The position numbers and the translations under genes were made by a program. 11,326 nt of DNA. Source: Minisyncoccota bacterium. GTDB lineage: Bacteria > Patescibacteriota > Microgenomatia > UBA1400 > PJMF01. The notes below the pieces were generated by a model. The model ran no database searches. It saw nothing but the letters and a program-made list of their open reading frames with translations, and was not told where the DNA came from. The stretch spans positions 1-11,326 of the forward strand of contig WJLO01000121.1 in assembly GCA_014728425.1 (NCBI GenBank). Direction: 5' to 3'. Numbering within the stretch: the first letter of the stretch is position 1; every line of letters begins with the position of its first letter. Below, piece by piece: positions 1-6,886 of this stretch.

Positions 1-3
1 GGT

Positions 4-31
4 CTATCACAGAGCAAGGTTCTCGTGATAG
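4..31. other. Perfect inverted repeat / hairpin downstream of fmt
   Basis: CTATCAC at 4-10 pairs perfectly with GTGATAG at 25-31. An A bulge follows, then an inner GAG/CTC stem (12-14 with 22-24) closing a 7-nt loop. It lies about 38 nt beyond the fmt stop codon on the minus strand. It could form at the 3' end of the fmt transcript, but no T-run follows on either strand, so it is not a textbook intrinsic terminator. Because it sits at the window edge, it may belong to an unseen neighbouring feature. The rest of 1-68 shows nothing I can identify. Confidence 0.4.
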
Positions 32-68
32 TTGAGCTGATGGCCCTGTTTCAGTTATAAACATGTCT

Positions 69-1019
69 TTAGACCAGTAGTGTCTTTATCTCAGTAAACC
101 GGGCGGGCTTTTGTCCTGCTACCTGTACTTGGGTTAATTTTAATTTACCATGATCAATATTACATTTTAAGATCTTCATTCTTTTTGGACCTTTTTTAGT
201 GGGAATAATGGTCCATAGACCGGGCCAAGGATAAAAGGCGCGGCAGCTTCGTTCGATTTTTTGTGCCAGATTAGTTTGAGCTTTGGCTTGACTATTTGGT
301 TTAATTGCAGTGATTTTTTGTGCATTTAAGATTTTTTTCCAAGGGATAAAGCCAGCTTGTTTAGTGAGTTGTTTAGCAATTGGAGTGGGTGATTTGGTTG
401 GTTGGGGTTTTTCTTTGATGCTGCCTTGAGCGTAATCAATCAGAATTTGGGGTAGTTTGCTGGCTATTAATTTAAAGCTATGTTGGTAATATTCTGTTTG
501 AGTCCAGTGTGACTGAACACTAAATTTTTCTTGATAAATAATTGGACCAGCATCAAGTTTATCAGTAAGTTTAAAAACTGTTACTGCAGATTCAGTTTCG
601 CCTTTAAGTAGGACAAATTGCCCTGGAGAACTGCCTCGCCAGCGGGGTAGAGCAGAGGGATGGATGTTTAAGGGAGCAATTTTGGGCAGTTGTAACAGCC
701 AATTAGGAATTCTGTAACCAAAATCTACAGTTAAGAGAAAATCTGGTTGATTTATTTTGAGTTTTTGTTGAGCGGCATTGATTTGTTGTTTTGTTTGCTG
801 GTCAAGTTTTTTACTAACAGCAATTACTGGCAGCTGTTTTTTTTCAGCCCAGCGGTGAATTGGGTTTTTATTAATAGTTTTTTGCCGTCCTACAGGCTTA
901 GGTTTGGGAGTGAGCAGCCAAACAATCTGAAACTGTTTATGACTGGCTAGGGATTGCGCACAAGTCAAACTATGTTGAGTTGAGCCAGCCAGAGCAACTT
1001 GAAAAATATTAGTGGTCAT
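69..1019 (-). CDS. fmt: Methionyl-tRNA formyltransferase
   Basis: This enzyme transfers a formyl group from 10-formyl-tetrahydrofolate to Met-tRNA(fMet) in the cytoplasm, producing the initiator fMet-tRNA. The protein has 316 aa, the usual length for Fmt. The N-terminal Rossmann-like formyltransferase domain spans about residues 6-200. It carries the catalytic triad expected for the family: Asn118 and His120 in the NIHPSALPRWRG signature, and Asp156 in KLDAGPI. The C-terminal tRNA-binding barrel (about 215-316) begins with the KLTKQAGFIPW segment and contains RAFYPWPGLWT (260-270), both typical of Fmt. The ATG at 1019 places the first beta strand (FQVALAGST) where it should be. There is no clear Shine-Dalgarno; an AGG lies 10 nt upstream. 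It follows def on the same strand after a 155-nt gap, so co-transcription with def is plausible but unproven. A TAAAAT box at 1035-1040 could serve as its own weak -10. Confidence 0.96.
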   Translation of the reverse strand: MTTNIFQVALAGSTQHSLTCAQSLASHKQFQIVWLLTPKPKPVGRQKTINKNPIHRWAEKKQLPVIAVSKKLDQQTKQQINAAQQKLKINQPDFLLTVDFGYRIPNWLLQLPKIAPLNIHPSALPRWRGSSPGQFVLLKGETESAVTVFKLTDKLDAGPIIYQEKFSVQSHWTQTEYYQHSFKLIASKLPQILIDYAQGSIKEKPQPTKSPTPIAKQLTKQAGFIPWKKILNAQKITAIKPNSQAKAQTNLAQKIERSCRAFYPWPGLWTIIPTKKGPKRMKILKCNIDHGKLKLTQVQVAGQKPARFTEIKTLLV

Positions 1020-1174
1020 GATGACTTAGCCTAAATTTTAATTTAAAGTACCTGCTAGTTAACAATATTTCAAAATTTATTATTTTACTAAGGTTGTAAC
1101 TGGTGTTTAACATTGGGTAGTTGATGATTGGTGATTTTAACTTAAGATTGGTTATTAATTTAGATTAAAAAAAC
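1020..1174 (-). other. def-fmt intergenic spacer
   Basis: This is a 155-nt AT-rich gap between the def stop and the fmt start. On the minus strand a TAAAAT (1035-1040) lies 15 nt before the fmt ATG and could be a -10, but no convincing -35 stands 17 nt further upstream. I found no strong hairpin with a T-run, so there is no clear terminator separating the two genes. Confidence 0.3.
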
Positions 1175-1732
1175 TTAAAACATCTCTAATAACGAGCGAT
1201 CAGTGATCTCTACTAATTCTTCAGCAATTTCTTGGTATACTGGCAAATTATTTTGTAAACAATGATCAGTAAATAAGATGCCGTTTAAATGATCTAACTC
1301 ATGTTGAATCACGCGGGCAGCAAAATCATCAAAGCGTTGAGCTTGTTTTTTGAGCTGACTGTTTGCTATTACCTGATAATTGAGTTCTATCCATTGCCAG
1401 CGCGGCACTGGGCCATAAATCTTTGGTAATGATAAACAGCCTTCTAGTTTGGGTTTTTTTGGGTTTTTACCTAAGGTTTGTTTTTTACTATGCTTGCTGA
1501 TCTGGGGATTAAATAAAGCTATGGGTTCAGGGAATTTTCGCGGAATGTTAAGAGCAATAACTTGCCAAAGTTTATCAACTTGATTAGCAGCCAAACCCAC
1601 GCCTTTAGGCTCTTTGCTTTTAGCGAGGGTAGTTATTAAATCTTGGCTAAACTGCAAGATTTTTTTATCCAGTTTTTTTACTGGTTTGGCTTGTTGGCGC
1701 AAAGTTGGATGAGGCGCAGTAATGATTTTCAT
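1175..1732 (-). CDS. def: Peptide deformylase
   Basis: This metalloenzyme removes the N-formyl group from the initiator Met of nascent proteins at the ribosome, reversing what Fmt adds. The protein has 185 aa, normal for the family. All three deformylase motifs are intact. Motif 1 is GVGLAANQ at residues 44-51, motif 2 is EGCLS at 97-101 with metal ligand Cys99, and motif 3 is QHELDHLNG at 143-151, with ligands His144 and His148 and catalytic Glu145. A basic segment at about residues 76-95 (SKHSKKQTLGKNPKKPK) lies just before motif 2 and looks like an enlarged loop. The ATG at 1732 is supported by a -10 hexamer exactly 6 nt upstream, which predicts a leaderless message. It sits between the O-antigen-ligase-like gene (66-nt gap) and fmt (155-nt gap). 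Confidence 0.97.
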   Translation of the reverse strand: MKIITAPHPTLRQQAKPVKKLDKKILQFSQDLITTLAKSKEPKGVGLAANQVDKLWQVIALNIPRKFPEPIALFNPQISKHSKKQTLGKNPKKPKLEGCLSLPKIYGPVPRWQWIELNYQVIANSQLKKQAQRFDDFAARVIQHELDHLNGILFTDHCLQNNLPVYQEIAEELVEITDRSLLEMF

Positions 1733-1738
1733 AATAAT

Positions 1739-1767
1739 ATTATCCCATAATAACTCAAATTTATGAA
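1739..1767 (-). promoter_or_regulatory. def promoter, leaderless type
   Basis: Read on the minus strand, the -10 is GATAAT (1744-1739), five of six matches to TATAAT. It is preceded by an extended -10 TG (1747-1746) one base further upstream. A TTCATA (1767-1762, four of six to TTGACA) stands 17 nt upstream as the -35. Only six bases separate the -10 from the def ATG, so the usual 7-nt spacing puts the transcription start on the A of ATG at 1732. Confidence 0.7.
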
Positions 1768-1798
1768 TAAAGAACCATGAGTAAGCTTAAAGCCAAGT

Positions 1799-4120
1799 TT
1801 AATTAGCTTGTGGTTGAGCACTTAAACTAGCCTGGATACTTTGTAGGCGTTGTTTTATCTTGGTTTGTTGAGGATTAAGATAATCTAAGATGTATTGATA
1901 ATGAGCTGCTGCCGCTTGGAGTTGCCCTTGGTTAACTAGTTGTTCAGCTAGTTTAAGGCGGGCTCGCTCATAATTGGGCTTCATTTCAACAGCTTTTGTT
2001 AAGGCTGCGATCCCAGCTTGGGAGTGATCTAGACTAAGTTCTACAAGACCGAGGTTGTACATTAGTTTTGCATCAGTAGGAGCCAGAGTTAAAGCATGGG
2101 TTAAAGTAGCTTGGGCTTCTTCTAGCAATTGGGGTTCTAGTTGGGCTAAAGTGATCAAGACCCTGGCTCTAGTTTTATAAAAGTCTAAATGTCGAGAGTT
2201 CAACTGTAAAGTATGGTCACTAGCCTGAAGAGCAGCTTGGGCTAATTGAGCACTAGCAGTACTGTTTTGTTGTAGTTGTAATTGAATGGCTAGTTGAGCA
2301 TAGTTTTCTGCTAGTTCATCATAAAAGACTGGCTCATGGGGAGACTTAATTACTGCTTGTTGTAGGTATTCACTCCCGGCATTAAGATAACCAGCGTTAC
2401 TAAGTTGTTTACCAGTAGCATAAAGGTTATCTGCTTGCCACCAGCTAAAGACTACTTTTAAGCAATAGAGACTAGCCAAGATTAATAAAAATAGGCCAAG
2501 ACTTTCTGGCCAAGATAATTGATGAGTTGTAGGAGTTGATTGAGTTGATTGATTAATAGTTTGTTTTTGATTACCAATGAGCTTACTAAGTAAAGCCATG
2601 GTGATAAACATCACCACAGTTACTGCTACTGTAGAAAAGCCAAAAAAGTTGGAAATAGCTAAAGCAATAAAGCTAGCTAAGAGGCCTAAACTAATCAGAC
2701 TTTTTTCTGGTGAAGAGCTTTGTAGCTGCTGCCAATAAGTTTTTAGGGTTAAAACACTAAACCAACCTAAAATCAGCAAATAACTGCTTAAACCCACAAT
2801 ACCAGTAGTAGCTAAAAGATTAAGCCATTCATTATGTGCTTTGTTATATAAAAAATCCCATTCTGAAACCAGGTTATGTGCTACAGGTCGGTCTTGGTAA
2901 TAACTATAGGCAAAAGTTTCTACACCAGAACCAAAAAGGGGATAGCGTTGCCAAACTTTGATAGCACCTTGCCAAACAATTTTACGAATGTCAAAAGACT
3001 CAGTCCCACCTTGTTTAACTAATGGTGCTGCCTGGCTAGCATTGTTAGTAGAGCCTGGTGGGCTTTTGGCTGCTGTTGGTTGTTTATCAACTTGCTGTGC
3101 AGCTTTTTTAGCAGGTTTAGGGCTGGTTAGTTGTTGCCAAAGCTTGGTTATTGAAGGAGTAAAAGGGGTGCCAAATATAGTAATGATTAAACCAAAACTG
3201 ATGCCCACTATTGCTAGTTTTTGTCCACAGTTTTTTTGCCACTGGCGTTTTTTACCAGCTGACTCAAGTTGTTGATAACCTTGATACTGTTGCCAGAAAT
3301 AACCTAAACCTAAGATTAACAAACCCATTGCTAAAGCACCAACGCCAGAACGAGACTTGGTAAAGATCAAGGCCACAAACATTAAAATACTGCTAGCTAA
3401 ATAAAAGTTGGCCTGCAAGTTTAGCCAATCTTTGGCTTGAGTTTGTTTTAACCATAAACTTAAACTAATAGGCATTAGAGTAATTAAATAAGCTGCTAGC
3501 CAATTTGGCTGTCCTAAAGTAGCATAAACTCGAGTTTGTACATCTTGCACCCAGCATTGAACATTAAACTGATTACTGATCATTAAACAGCTTGGTGAAT
3601 GGCCGAAATGCTCGGGAATGGCATAAAGACTTACTAGTAAACCACTTAGCACAATGGTGCGCAAGAGAGGCAGGAGATCTTTTTTAGTGAGATTGCTAAC
3701 AGCAGCATGATAAAGCAGTACATAACTAATAGTAGAAAGTAATCCTCCATGAAAACGGGTGTAATAACCTAATAAAGAAGTGCGCAGATGGATCGAAAAA
3801 AGGGTGGCTAAAATCTGCGAAGCTAAAAAGATCCAGATGGGCCAATCCAAAGAGCTTTTTTTAAAAATTAAGCGTCGGTTAAACAGCATTCGGCTAGCCC
3901 AAGCAGTGCTGATTAGTACAGTAAAAGCATAAACCCAAAGCATTTTAGGAAACTCAAACAGTTCCTCATTAACAGTAGTAAAGATTAAAGGTGTAGTCAG
4001 TAATAAAGTGTGAAATAAAATTCTGATGATAGTTAAAGGATTTATTAGGGCAGTTAAGTTAAAAGAGCTAGATGCTGTTGGCGAGGTTTGGCTGGAATGA
4101 GAGGATTGATGATGATTCAT
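1799..4120 (-). CDS. O-antigen ligase/polymerase-like membrane protein with C-terminal TPR domain
   Basis: This is a multi-pass membrane protein of 773 aa from the ATG at 4120. It resembles the Wzy_C/WaaL family, which transfers or polymerises lipid-linked glycans on the outer face of the membrane. Residue numbers are from that ATG. A Ser/Thr/His-rich start (1-22) precedes a run of hydrophobic segments (about 28-320). This run includes TLGQPNWLAAYLITLMP (about 201-217) and KSRSGVGAL (255-263), both characteristic of the family. A long loop follows (about 327-430) with a Lys/Ala/Gln/Pro-rich stretch (about 332-372), then YPLFGSGVETF (393-403) and AHNEWLNLLATTGIVG (428-443); His429 is the likely catalytic histidine by analogy. 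More membrane segments run to about 557. TPR-like helical repeats occupy about 566-764 and probably bind a protein partner. The acceptor glycan is unknown. A frame open from a TTG at 4138 would add six residues, but that TTG overlaps the promoter. Confidence 0.85.
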   Translation of the reverse strand: MNHHQSSHSSQTSPTASSSFNLTALINPLTIIRILFHTLLLTTPLIFTTVNEELFEFPKMLWVYAFTVLISTAWASRMLFNRRLIFKKSSLDWPIWIFLASQILATLFSIHLRTSLLGYYTRFHGGLLSTISYVLLYHAAVSNLTKKDLLPLLRTIVLSGLLVSLYAIPEHFGHSPSCLMISNQFNVQCWVQDVQTRVYATLGQPNWLAAYLITLMPISLSLWLKQTQAKDWLNLQANFYLASSILMFVALIFTKSRSGVGALAMGLLILGLGYFWQQYQGYQQLESAGKKRQWQKNCGQKLAIVGISFGLIITIFGTPFTPSITKLWQQLTSPKPAKKAAQQVDKQPTAAKSPPGSTNNASQAAPLVKQGGTESFDIRKIVWQGAIKVWQRYPLFGSGVETFAYSYYQDRPVAHNLVSEWDFLYNKAHNEWLNLLATTGIVGLSSYLLILGWFSVLTLKTYWQQLQSSSPEKSLISLGLLASFIALAISNFFGFSTVAVTVVMFITMALLSKLIGNQKQTINQSTQSTPTTHQLSWPESLGLFLLILASLYCLKVVFSWWQADNLYATGKQLSNAGYLNAGSEYLQQAVIKSPHEPVFYDELAENYAQLAIQLQLQQNSTASAQLAQAALQASDHTLQLNSRHLDFYKTRARVLITLAQLEPQLLEEAQATLTHALTLAPTDAKLMYNLGLVELSLDHSQAGIAALTKAVEMKPNYERARLKLAEQLVNQGQLQAAAAHYQYILDYLNPQQTKIKQRLQSIQASLSAQPQAN

Positions 4121-4126
4121 GAGGGT

Positions 4127-4155
4127 AGTATAACGCAATCAAGCAGTGCTTTAAA
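4127..4155 (-). promoter_or_regulatory. O-antigen-ligase gene promoter, leaderless type
   Basis: On the minus strand the -10 is TATACT (4132-4127, five of six). A TTTAAA (4155-4150, four of six to TTGACA) lies 17 nt upstream. The -10 is followed by six bases (ACCCTC) and then the ATG at 4120-4118, so transcription should begin at or next to the start codon. The TTG at 4138-4136 lies upstream of this -10 and would not be transcribed from it, which supports the ATG as the true start. Confidence 0.65.
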
Positions 4156-4219
4156 TGTCATAGGCAGGGGTGAGTTGCGCTTATTCGGTTTTTTTCTGTC
4201 TTTCTGGAGCGAGTTTTTT

Positions 4220-4248
4220 TTGCTACAGTAAATGATACTAGCAATTAT
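4220..4248 (+). promoter_or_regulatory. Possible promoter of the 4261 gene
   Basis: TTGCTA (4220-4225) and AATTAT (4243-4248) are each four of six to consensus and stand 17 nt apart. They would place the start of transcription about six nt before the ATG at 4261. In such AT-rich DNA the match is weak. An alternative -10 is GATACT at 4234-4239. Confidence 0.3.
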
Positions 4249-4260
4249 CAGAGAAATTAT

Positions 4261-4872
4261 ATGCCAAATCTTCAAACTATGCCTGCAAATGATTCTTATG
4301 TTAATAATTACTCACCTCCGGGCAAAAAACAACCAAATAAAATGACTAAGCCAGCTGCTCAGCCTTCGTCGACCTCAGCTGCTAATGCTGTGAAGTCAGC
4401 GCAGAGCTCAAGCTCAGTAAGTAATCAGTCTCAGCAAGCAGAGTTATTAGAAGAACAAAATATTTTTGAGTTGCTAGGTGTTAAAGATGGTACTGAAGCA
4501 GAAAAAGAACAGTTTTTAGATGAGTTGCAACAAGTGATTTGGGAAGATTTTTTAGAGAATGATGTTGATTTGCTGGTCACTACTCAAGAAATGAATCAAG
4601 TTAACAGTATTCAAAACCAAGTTGGTAAAACTGCAGCAGAGAAACAAACGGAATTAGTGAGTTATTTGGCCAAGCTGGTGCCTGATTTAGAAGAAATTAT
4701 GTTAGAAAAGGCCTTAGAACTTAAAGAAGAAATGGTTTTTGAACGAGTGAAGGGCATGAAGGATTTTTATGCTGGCCAGACACAAAAACTCCAACAACTT
4801 GAACAAGCCGAACAATTGTTTCGCCAAGACCAATGGGCTAGTGGTGCTAAGATTTTAAATAGCCTTAGCTAG
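4261..4872 (+). CDS. Protein of unknown function, disordered N-terminus and helical C-terminus
   Basis: I do not recognise this 203-aa protein with confidence. Residues 1-60 are low-complexity (Pro, Gln, Asn, Ser, Ala) and probably disordered; there is no signal peptide or membrane segment. From about residue 61 it becomes acidic and helical. LLEEQNIFELLGVKDGTEAE (62-81) leads into ELQQVIWEDFLENDVDLLVT, then EKQTELVSYLAKLVPDLEEIMLEK (127-150) and a charged C-terminal helix with a QKLQQLEQAEQLFRQDQW stretch. The pattern of a short LLG motif followed by an acidic helical pair recalls small uncharacterised domains common in candidate-phyla-radiation genomes (DUF5663-like), but I cannot verify that here. 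It is divergent from the O-antigen-ligase gene and 130 nt upstream of the mre-like cluster. The gap before mreB carries its own promoter, so it need not be in that operon. There is no Shine-Dalgarno before the ATG. Confidence 0.75.
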   Translation: MPNLQTMPANDSYVNNYSPPGKKQPNKMTKPAAQPSSTSAANAVKSAQSSSSVSNQSQQAELLEEQNIFELLGVKDGTEAEKEQFLDELQQVIWEDFLENDVDLLVTTQEMNQVNSIQNQVGKTAAEKQTELVSYLAKLVPDLEEIMLEKALELKEEMVFERVKGMKDFYAGQTQKLQQLEQAEQLFRQDQWASGAKILNSLS

Positions 4873-4984
4873 TCATTAACTGATTGATAATTAGCAATGC
4901 TGTTTGGTTAGAGCGATTGTTAATTCAACTATATTTTATTTTCAGACTGATTTTTTAAACCTACTAGCTCTATGTAGTTAAATC

Positions 4985-4993
4985 TGGTATTCT
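4985..4993 (+). promoter_or_regulatory. Extended -10 promoter of the mreB-like/mreCD/mrdA cluster
   Basis: TGGTATTCT combines an extended -10 TG (4985-4986) with the hexamer TATTCT (4988-4993). There is no recognisable -35 at the normal distance, as is usual for extended -10 promoters. Nine bases separate the hexamer from the ATG at 5003, giving a predicted leader of only about three nt. No Shine-Dalgarno is present. Confidence 0.5.
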
Positions 4994-5002
4994 CAAGCTA
5001 AT

Positions 5003-6022
5003 ATGAGTCGGTTTGAGGATTTTTTAACCCGTTTTCAGGTTAATAAACTGCCTAAGATCATTCCAATACAAAGGCAAACTATTTTTGTTGATTTTGGTTC
5101 AGCAAACACACGTTTGATTACTAATGGTCAACTAGTGTTTCATCAGCCCACCAGCTTGGTTTATCAACCTAGTCAGCAGGCTGTGCTAGCTATTGGCGAT
5201 CAAGCAGCCCAGTTTTTGAGTCAAGGCTTAGCCAGTTTAGAGCTAGCTAAGCCATTGCAATATGGGGTAATTGCTGATCCAACTCTAAGCAAGCTGTATT
5301 TACAGGCTGTTATTAAAACTCAATTACAACAGCCACAAATTTGGTGGCAGCGTTTTAGTGGTTATTTAGCAGTGCCAGCAGGTATTACTCCAGTAGAAAA
5401 AACTGCCTTAACTCGAGTATTGAATCGAGTTGGCTGGGGTCAGTTAAAGTTAGTGAGTAAAGCTCAAGCCCTGATTAATCGACTCAAGCAGCACCAATTA
5501 AGTCAAGATTTATTAATTATTGATCTGGGGGCTCAGGTTACTGAGTTAGCTTTACTCACTCAAGGTCAGTTAGTTAGTGAACAAACCATTGAATTTGGGG
5601 GTCAGCTTTTTACCAAAACAATTCAGGATTTAGTAAAGCAACATCATGCTTGTGAAATTAGTTGGTCAACAGCTTTAAAACTCCATCATCAACTTGGGAG
5701 TTTACAATCAACTAATGAACACAAGTTAGTGATAAGAGGTAAGGATTTATTAACCGGTACGAGCAAAACTTTAACAGTTAGTGCTCATGAGTTTCAGCCA
5801 GAATTGTTAGATTTAAGTAAAAACCTAGCTACTGAACTTAAATGGCAGTTGACTCAGCTGCCAACTGCTGCATTGGTGAAAGCTTTAAACCAAGGAATTT
5901 TTCTTACTGGTGGAGCTAGTCAGTTAAATGGTTTAACAGAGTTACTAACTAAGGAGTTAGGTGGTGAAGTAATACTATCGCCAACTCCTAGTTTAGATGT
6001 AGTGCAGGGTTTGGCCAGTTAA
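5003..6022 (+). CDS. mreB: Divergent MreB-like actin homologue with degraded nucleotide-binding motifs
   Basis: This 339-aa protein matches MreB along its whole length; MreB forms membrane-bound filaments that steer cell-wall elongation. Family landmarks are phosphate-1 DFGSANT (30-36), PLQYGVIAD (84-92), VPAGITPVEK (124-133), IRGKDLLTGTSKTL (244-257) and the adenosine-loop LTGGASQLNGL (301-311). Several nucleotide-site motifs are altered. The phosphate-2 loop, normally DIGGGTTE, is DLGAQVTE (174-181). The LIEEPMAAA segment that carries the catalytic Glu is LVSKAQALI (150-158). The GGD motif is GGQ (199-201). The E..K.E pattern near the adenine is LKLHHQ (225-230). Loss of so many positions suggests weak or absent ATP hydrolysis. 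The segment before phosphate-1 is also longer than usual (residues 1-25) and may be a membrane anchor. It is the first gene of an mreB-mreC-mreD-mrdA order, 66 nt before mreC. FtsA or PilM are less likely, given the residues shared with MreB and the gene order. Confidence 0.85.
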   Translation: MSRFEDFLTRFQVNKLPKIIPIQRQTIFVDFGSANTRLITNGQLVFHQPTSLVYQPSQQAVLAIGDQAAQFLSQGLASLELAKPLQYGVIADPTLSKLYLQAVIKTQLQQPQIWWQRFSGYLAVPAGITPVEKTALTRVLNRVGWGQLKLVSKAQALINRLKQHQLSQDLLIIDLGAQVTELALLTQGQLVSEQTIEFGGQLFTKTIQDLVKQHHACEISWSTALKLHHQLGSLQSTNEHKLVIRGKDLLTGTSKTLTVSAHEFQPELLDLSKNLATELKWQLTQLPTAALVKALNQGIFLTGGASQLNGLTELLTKELGGEVILSPTPSLDVVQGLAS

Positions 6023-6088
6023 AGATTGCAAGAGTTTGGTTTTTAGTTTTACAGCAGCTAGCTTAATAATTGTTTGCATATTTAAGTT

Positions 6089-6871
6089 ATGAAGTATTTA
6101 TTAGTAGAAAAAAATTATTATTATCGTAACTGGTTGGTGTTGTTATTTATCACTGGGGTGCTGTGGTTTTTAGAGTTTTTAGGCTTGATAACCCCTGTTA
6201 AAGCTATAGGTGCTCAGGTTTTAAATCCTTGGCAACAGTTTAACGTTAAAGTGGTTCGCCAGGCCGTTGAGCCAGTACAACAATTGCAAATTGCTTTTAA
6301 AGCAGCTAGAAAAGTCCAAGATTTAGAGCGTCGATTAGCAGTGGCTCAAGCTCAATTGGGCGAACTTGATGTGCTAAAGGCTGAAAATGCAGCTCTTAAA
6401 GCTATGTTAGAAAACCATGATCGCCGGTTGGTAGATAGTGTGATCACCAGCCCGATTATCTCTTTTGCTAATCCAGCTGTAGCAGCAGGTTCACAACAAG
6501 GAGTAAGGGTGGGTCAGATGGTGATCAAAGAGGATACTTTATTGGGAGTGATTACCAAGGCTGATCTCAATCAGGCTCAGCTAGTTTTGCTTTGGCAACA
6601 AGATGCTCCAAAAATCTTAGCCAAAACCCAACAAGGTGCTAAAGGTTTAGTGCAAGGAGATGGCCGTCAGGTGATTTTAACTGAAGTTCCTGTAGAATTT
6701 TCTTTAACAGTGGGGGATAGGGTAGTAAGTTTGGGCCAACCAGGTATTGAGCGAGATGTTTTTATTGGCACTGTGCGTGAAATTAAATCTCCTCCTAGTG
6801 CTGCTGTTAAAACAGCGGTTTTAGAACAATATATTAGTTTTTATGATTCAGTAGTAGTGGAGGTGCGTTAA
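6089..6871 (+). CDS. mreC: Rod shape-determining protein MreC
   Basis: MreC is an elongasome scaffold that spans the membrane once and links MreB and MreD to PBP2 outside the cell. This 260-aa protein has the family layout. A short cytoplasmic start is followed by one hydrophobic helix (about 14-34), a coiled coil (about 65-110, ending in LKAENAALKAML) and a beta-rich extracytoplasmic domain (about 115-260). Recognisable family segments are GSQQGVRVGQMVIKEDTLLGVI (about 134-155) and VGDRVVSLGQPGIERDVFIGTV (about 208-229). It lies 66 nt after the mreB-like gene and 15 nt before mreD, and there is no Shine-Dalgarno before its ATG. A CATATT six bases upstream of the ATG (6077-6082) has the spacing of the leaderless promoters in this window, but it has no -35 and is weak. 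Confidence 0.92.
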   Translation: MKYLLVEKNYYYRNWLVLLFITGVLWFLEFLGLITPVKAIGAQVLNPWQQFNVKVVRQAVEPVQQLQIAFKAARKVQDLERRLAVAQAQLGELDVLKAENAALKAMLENHDRRLVDSVITSPIISFANPAVAAGSQQGVRVGQMVIKEDTLLGVITKADLNQAQLVLLWQQDAPKILAKTQQGAKGLVQGDGRQVILTEVPVEFSLTVGDRVVSLGQPGIERDVFIGTVREIKSPPSAAVKTAVLEQYISFYDSVVVEVR

Positions 6872-6886
6872 TCAATTACTTAAATT

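Larger units (their letters stand above)
4121..4260. promoter_or_regulatory. Divergent promoter region
   Basis: This 140-nt region separates the minus-strand O-antigen-ligase-like gene from the plus-strand 4261 gene and must contain promoters for both directions. It holds two T-tracts (T7 at 4189-4195 and T8 at 4214-4221). On the minus strand these are A-tracts upstream of the ligase -35 and could act as UP-like or bent DNA. I saw no clear operator palindrome. Confidence 0.5.

Noticed and set aside
747..950. Plus-strand open frame of 67 codons
   Set aside because: It lies wholly antisense within fmt and has no start signal or recognisable domain, so it is a shadow of the real gene.
1101..1124. 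TGGTGTTT followed by TGGGTAGTTGA in the def-fmt gap, similar to the start of the dprA-upstream repeats
   Set aside because: Only an 8-mer and a loose second block agree, and the conserved 3' half of the repeat is missing. A chance match is likely in 11 kb.
2958..3275. Plus-strand open frame of 105 codons
   Set aside because: It is antisense to the O-antigen-ligase-like gene. Its Cys/Leu-rich product reflects the reverse reading of membrane and Gln/Lys codons.
4940..4957. TCAGACTGA followed by a T-run as a terminator after the 4261 gene
   Set aside because: The palindrome leaves a loop of only one to three bases, so no stable hairpin can form.
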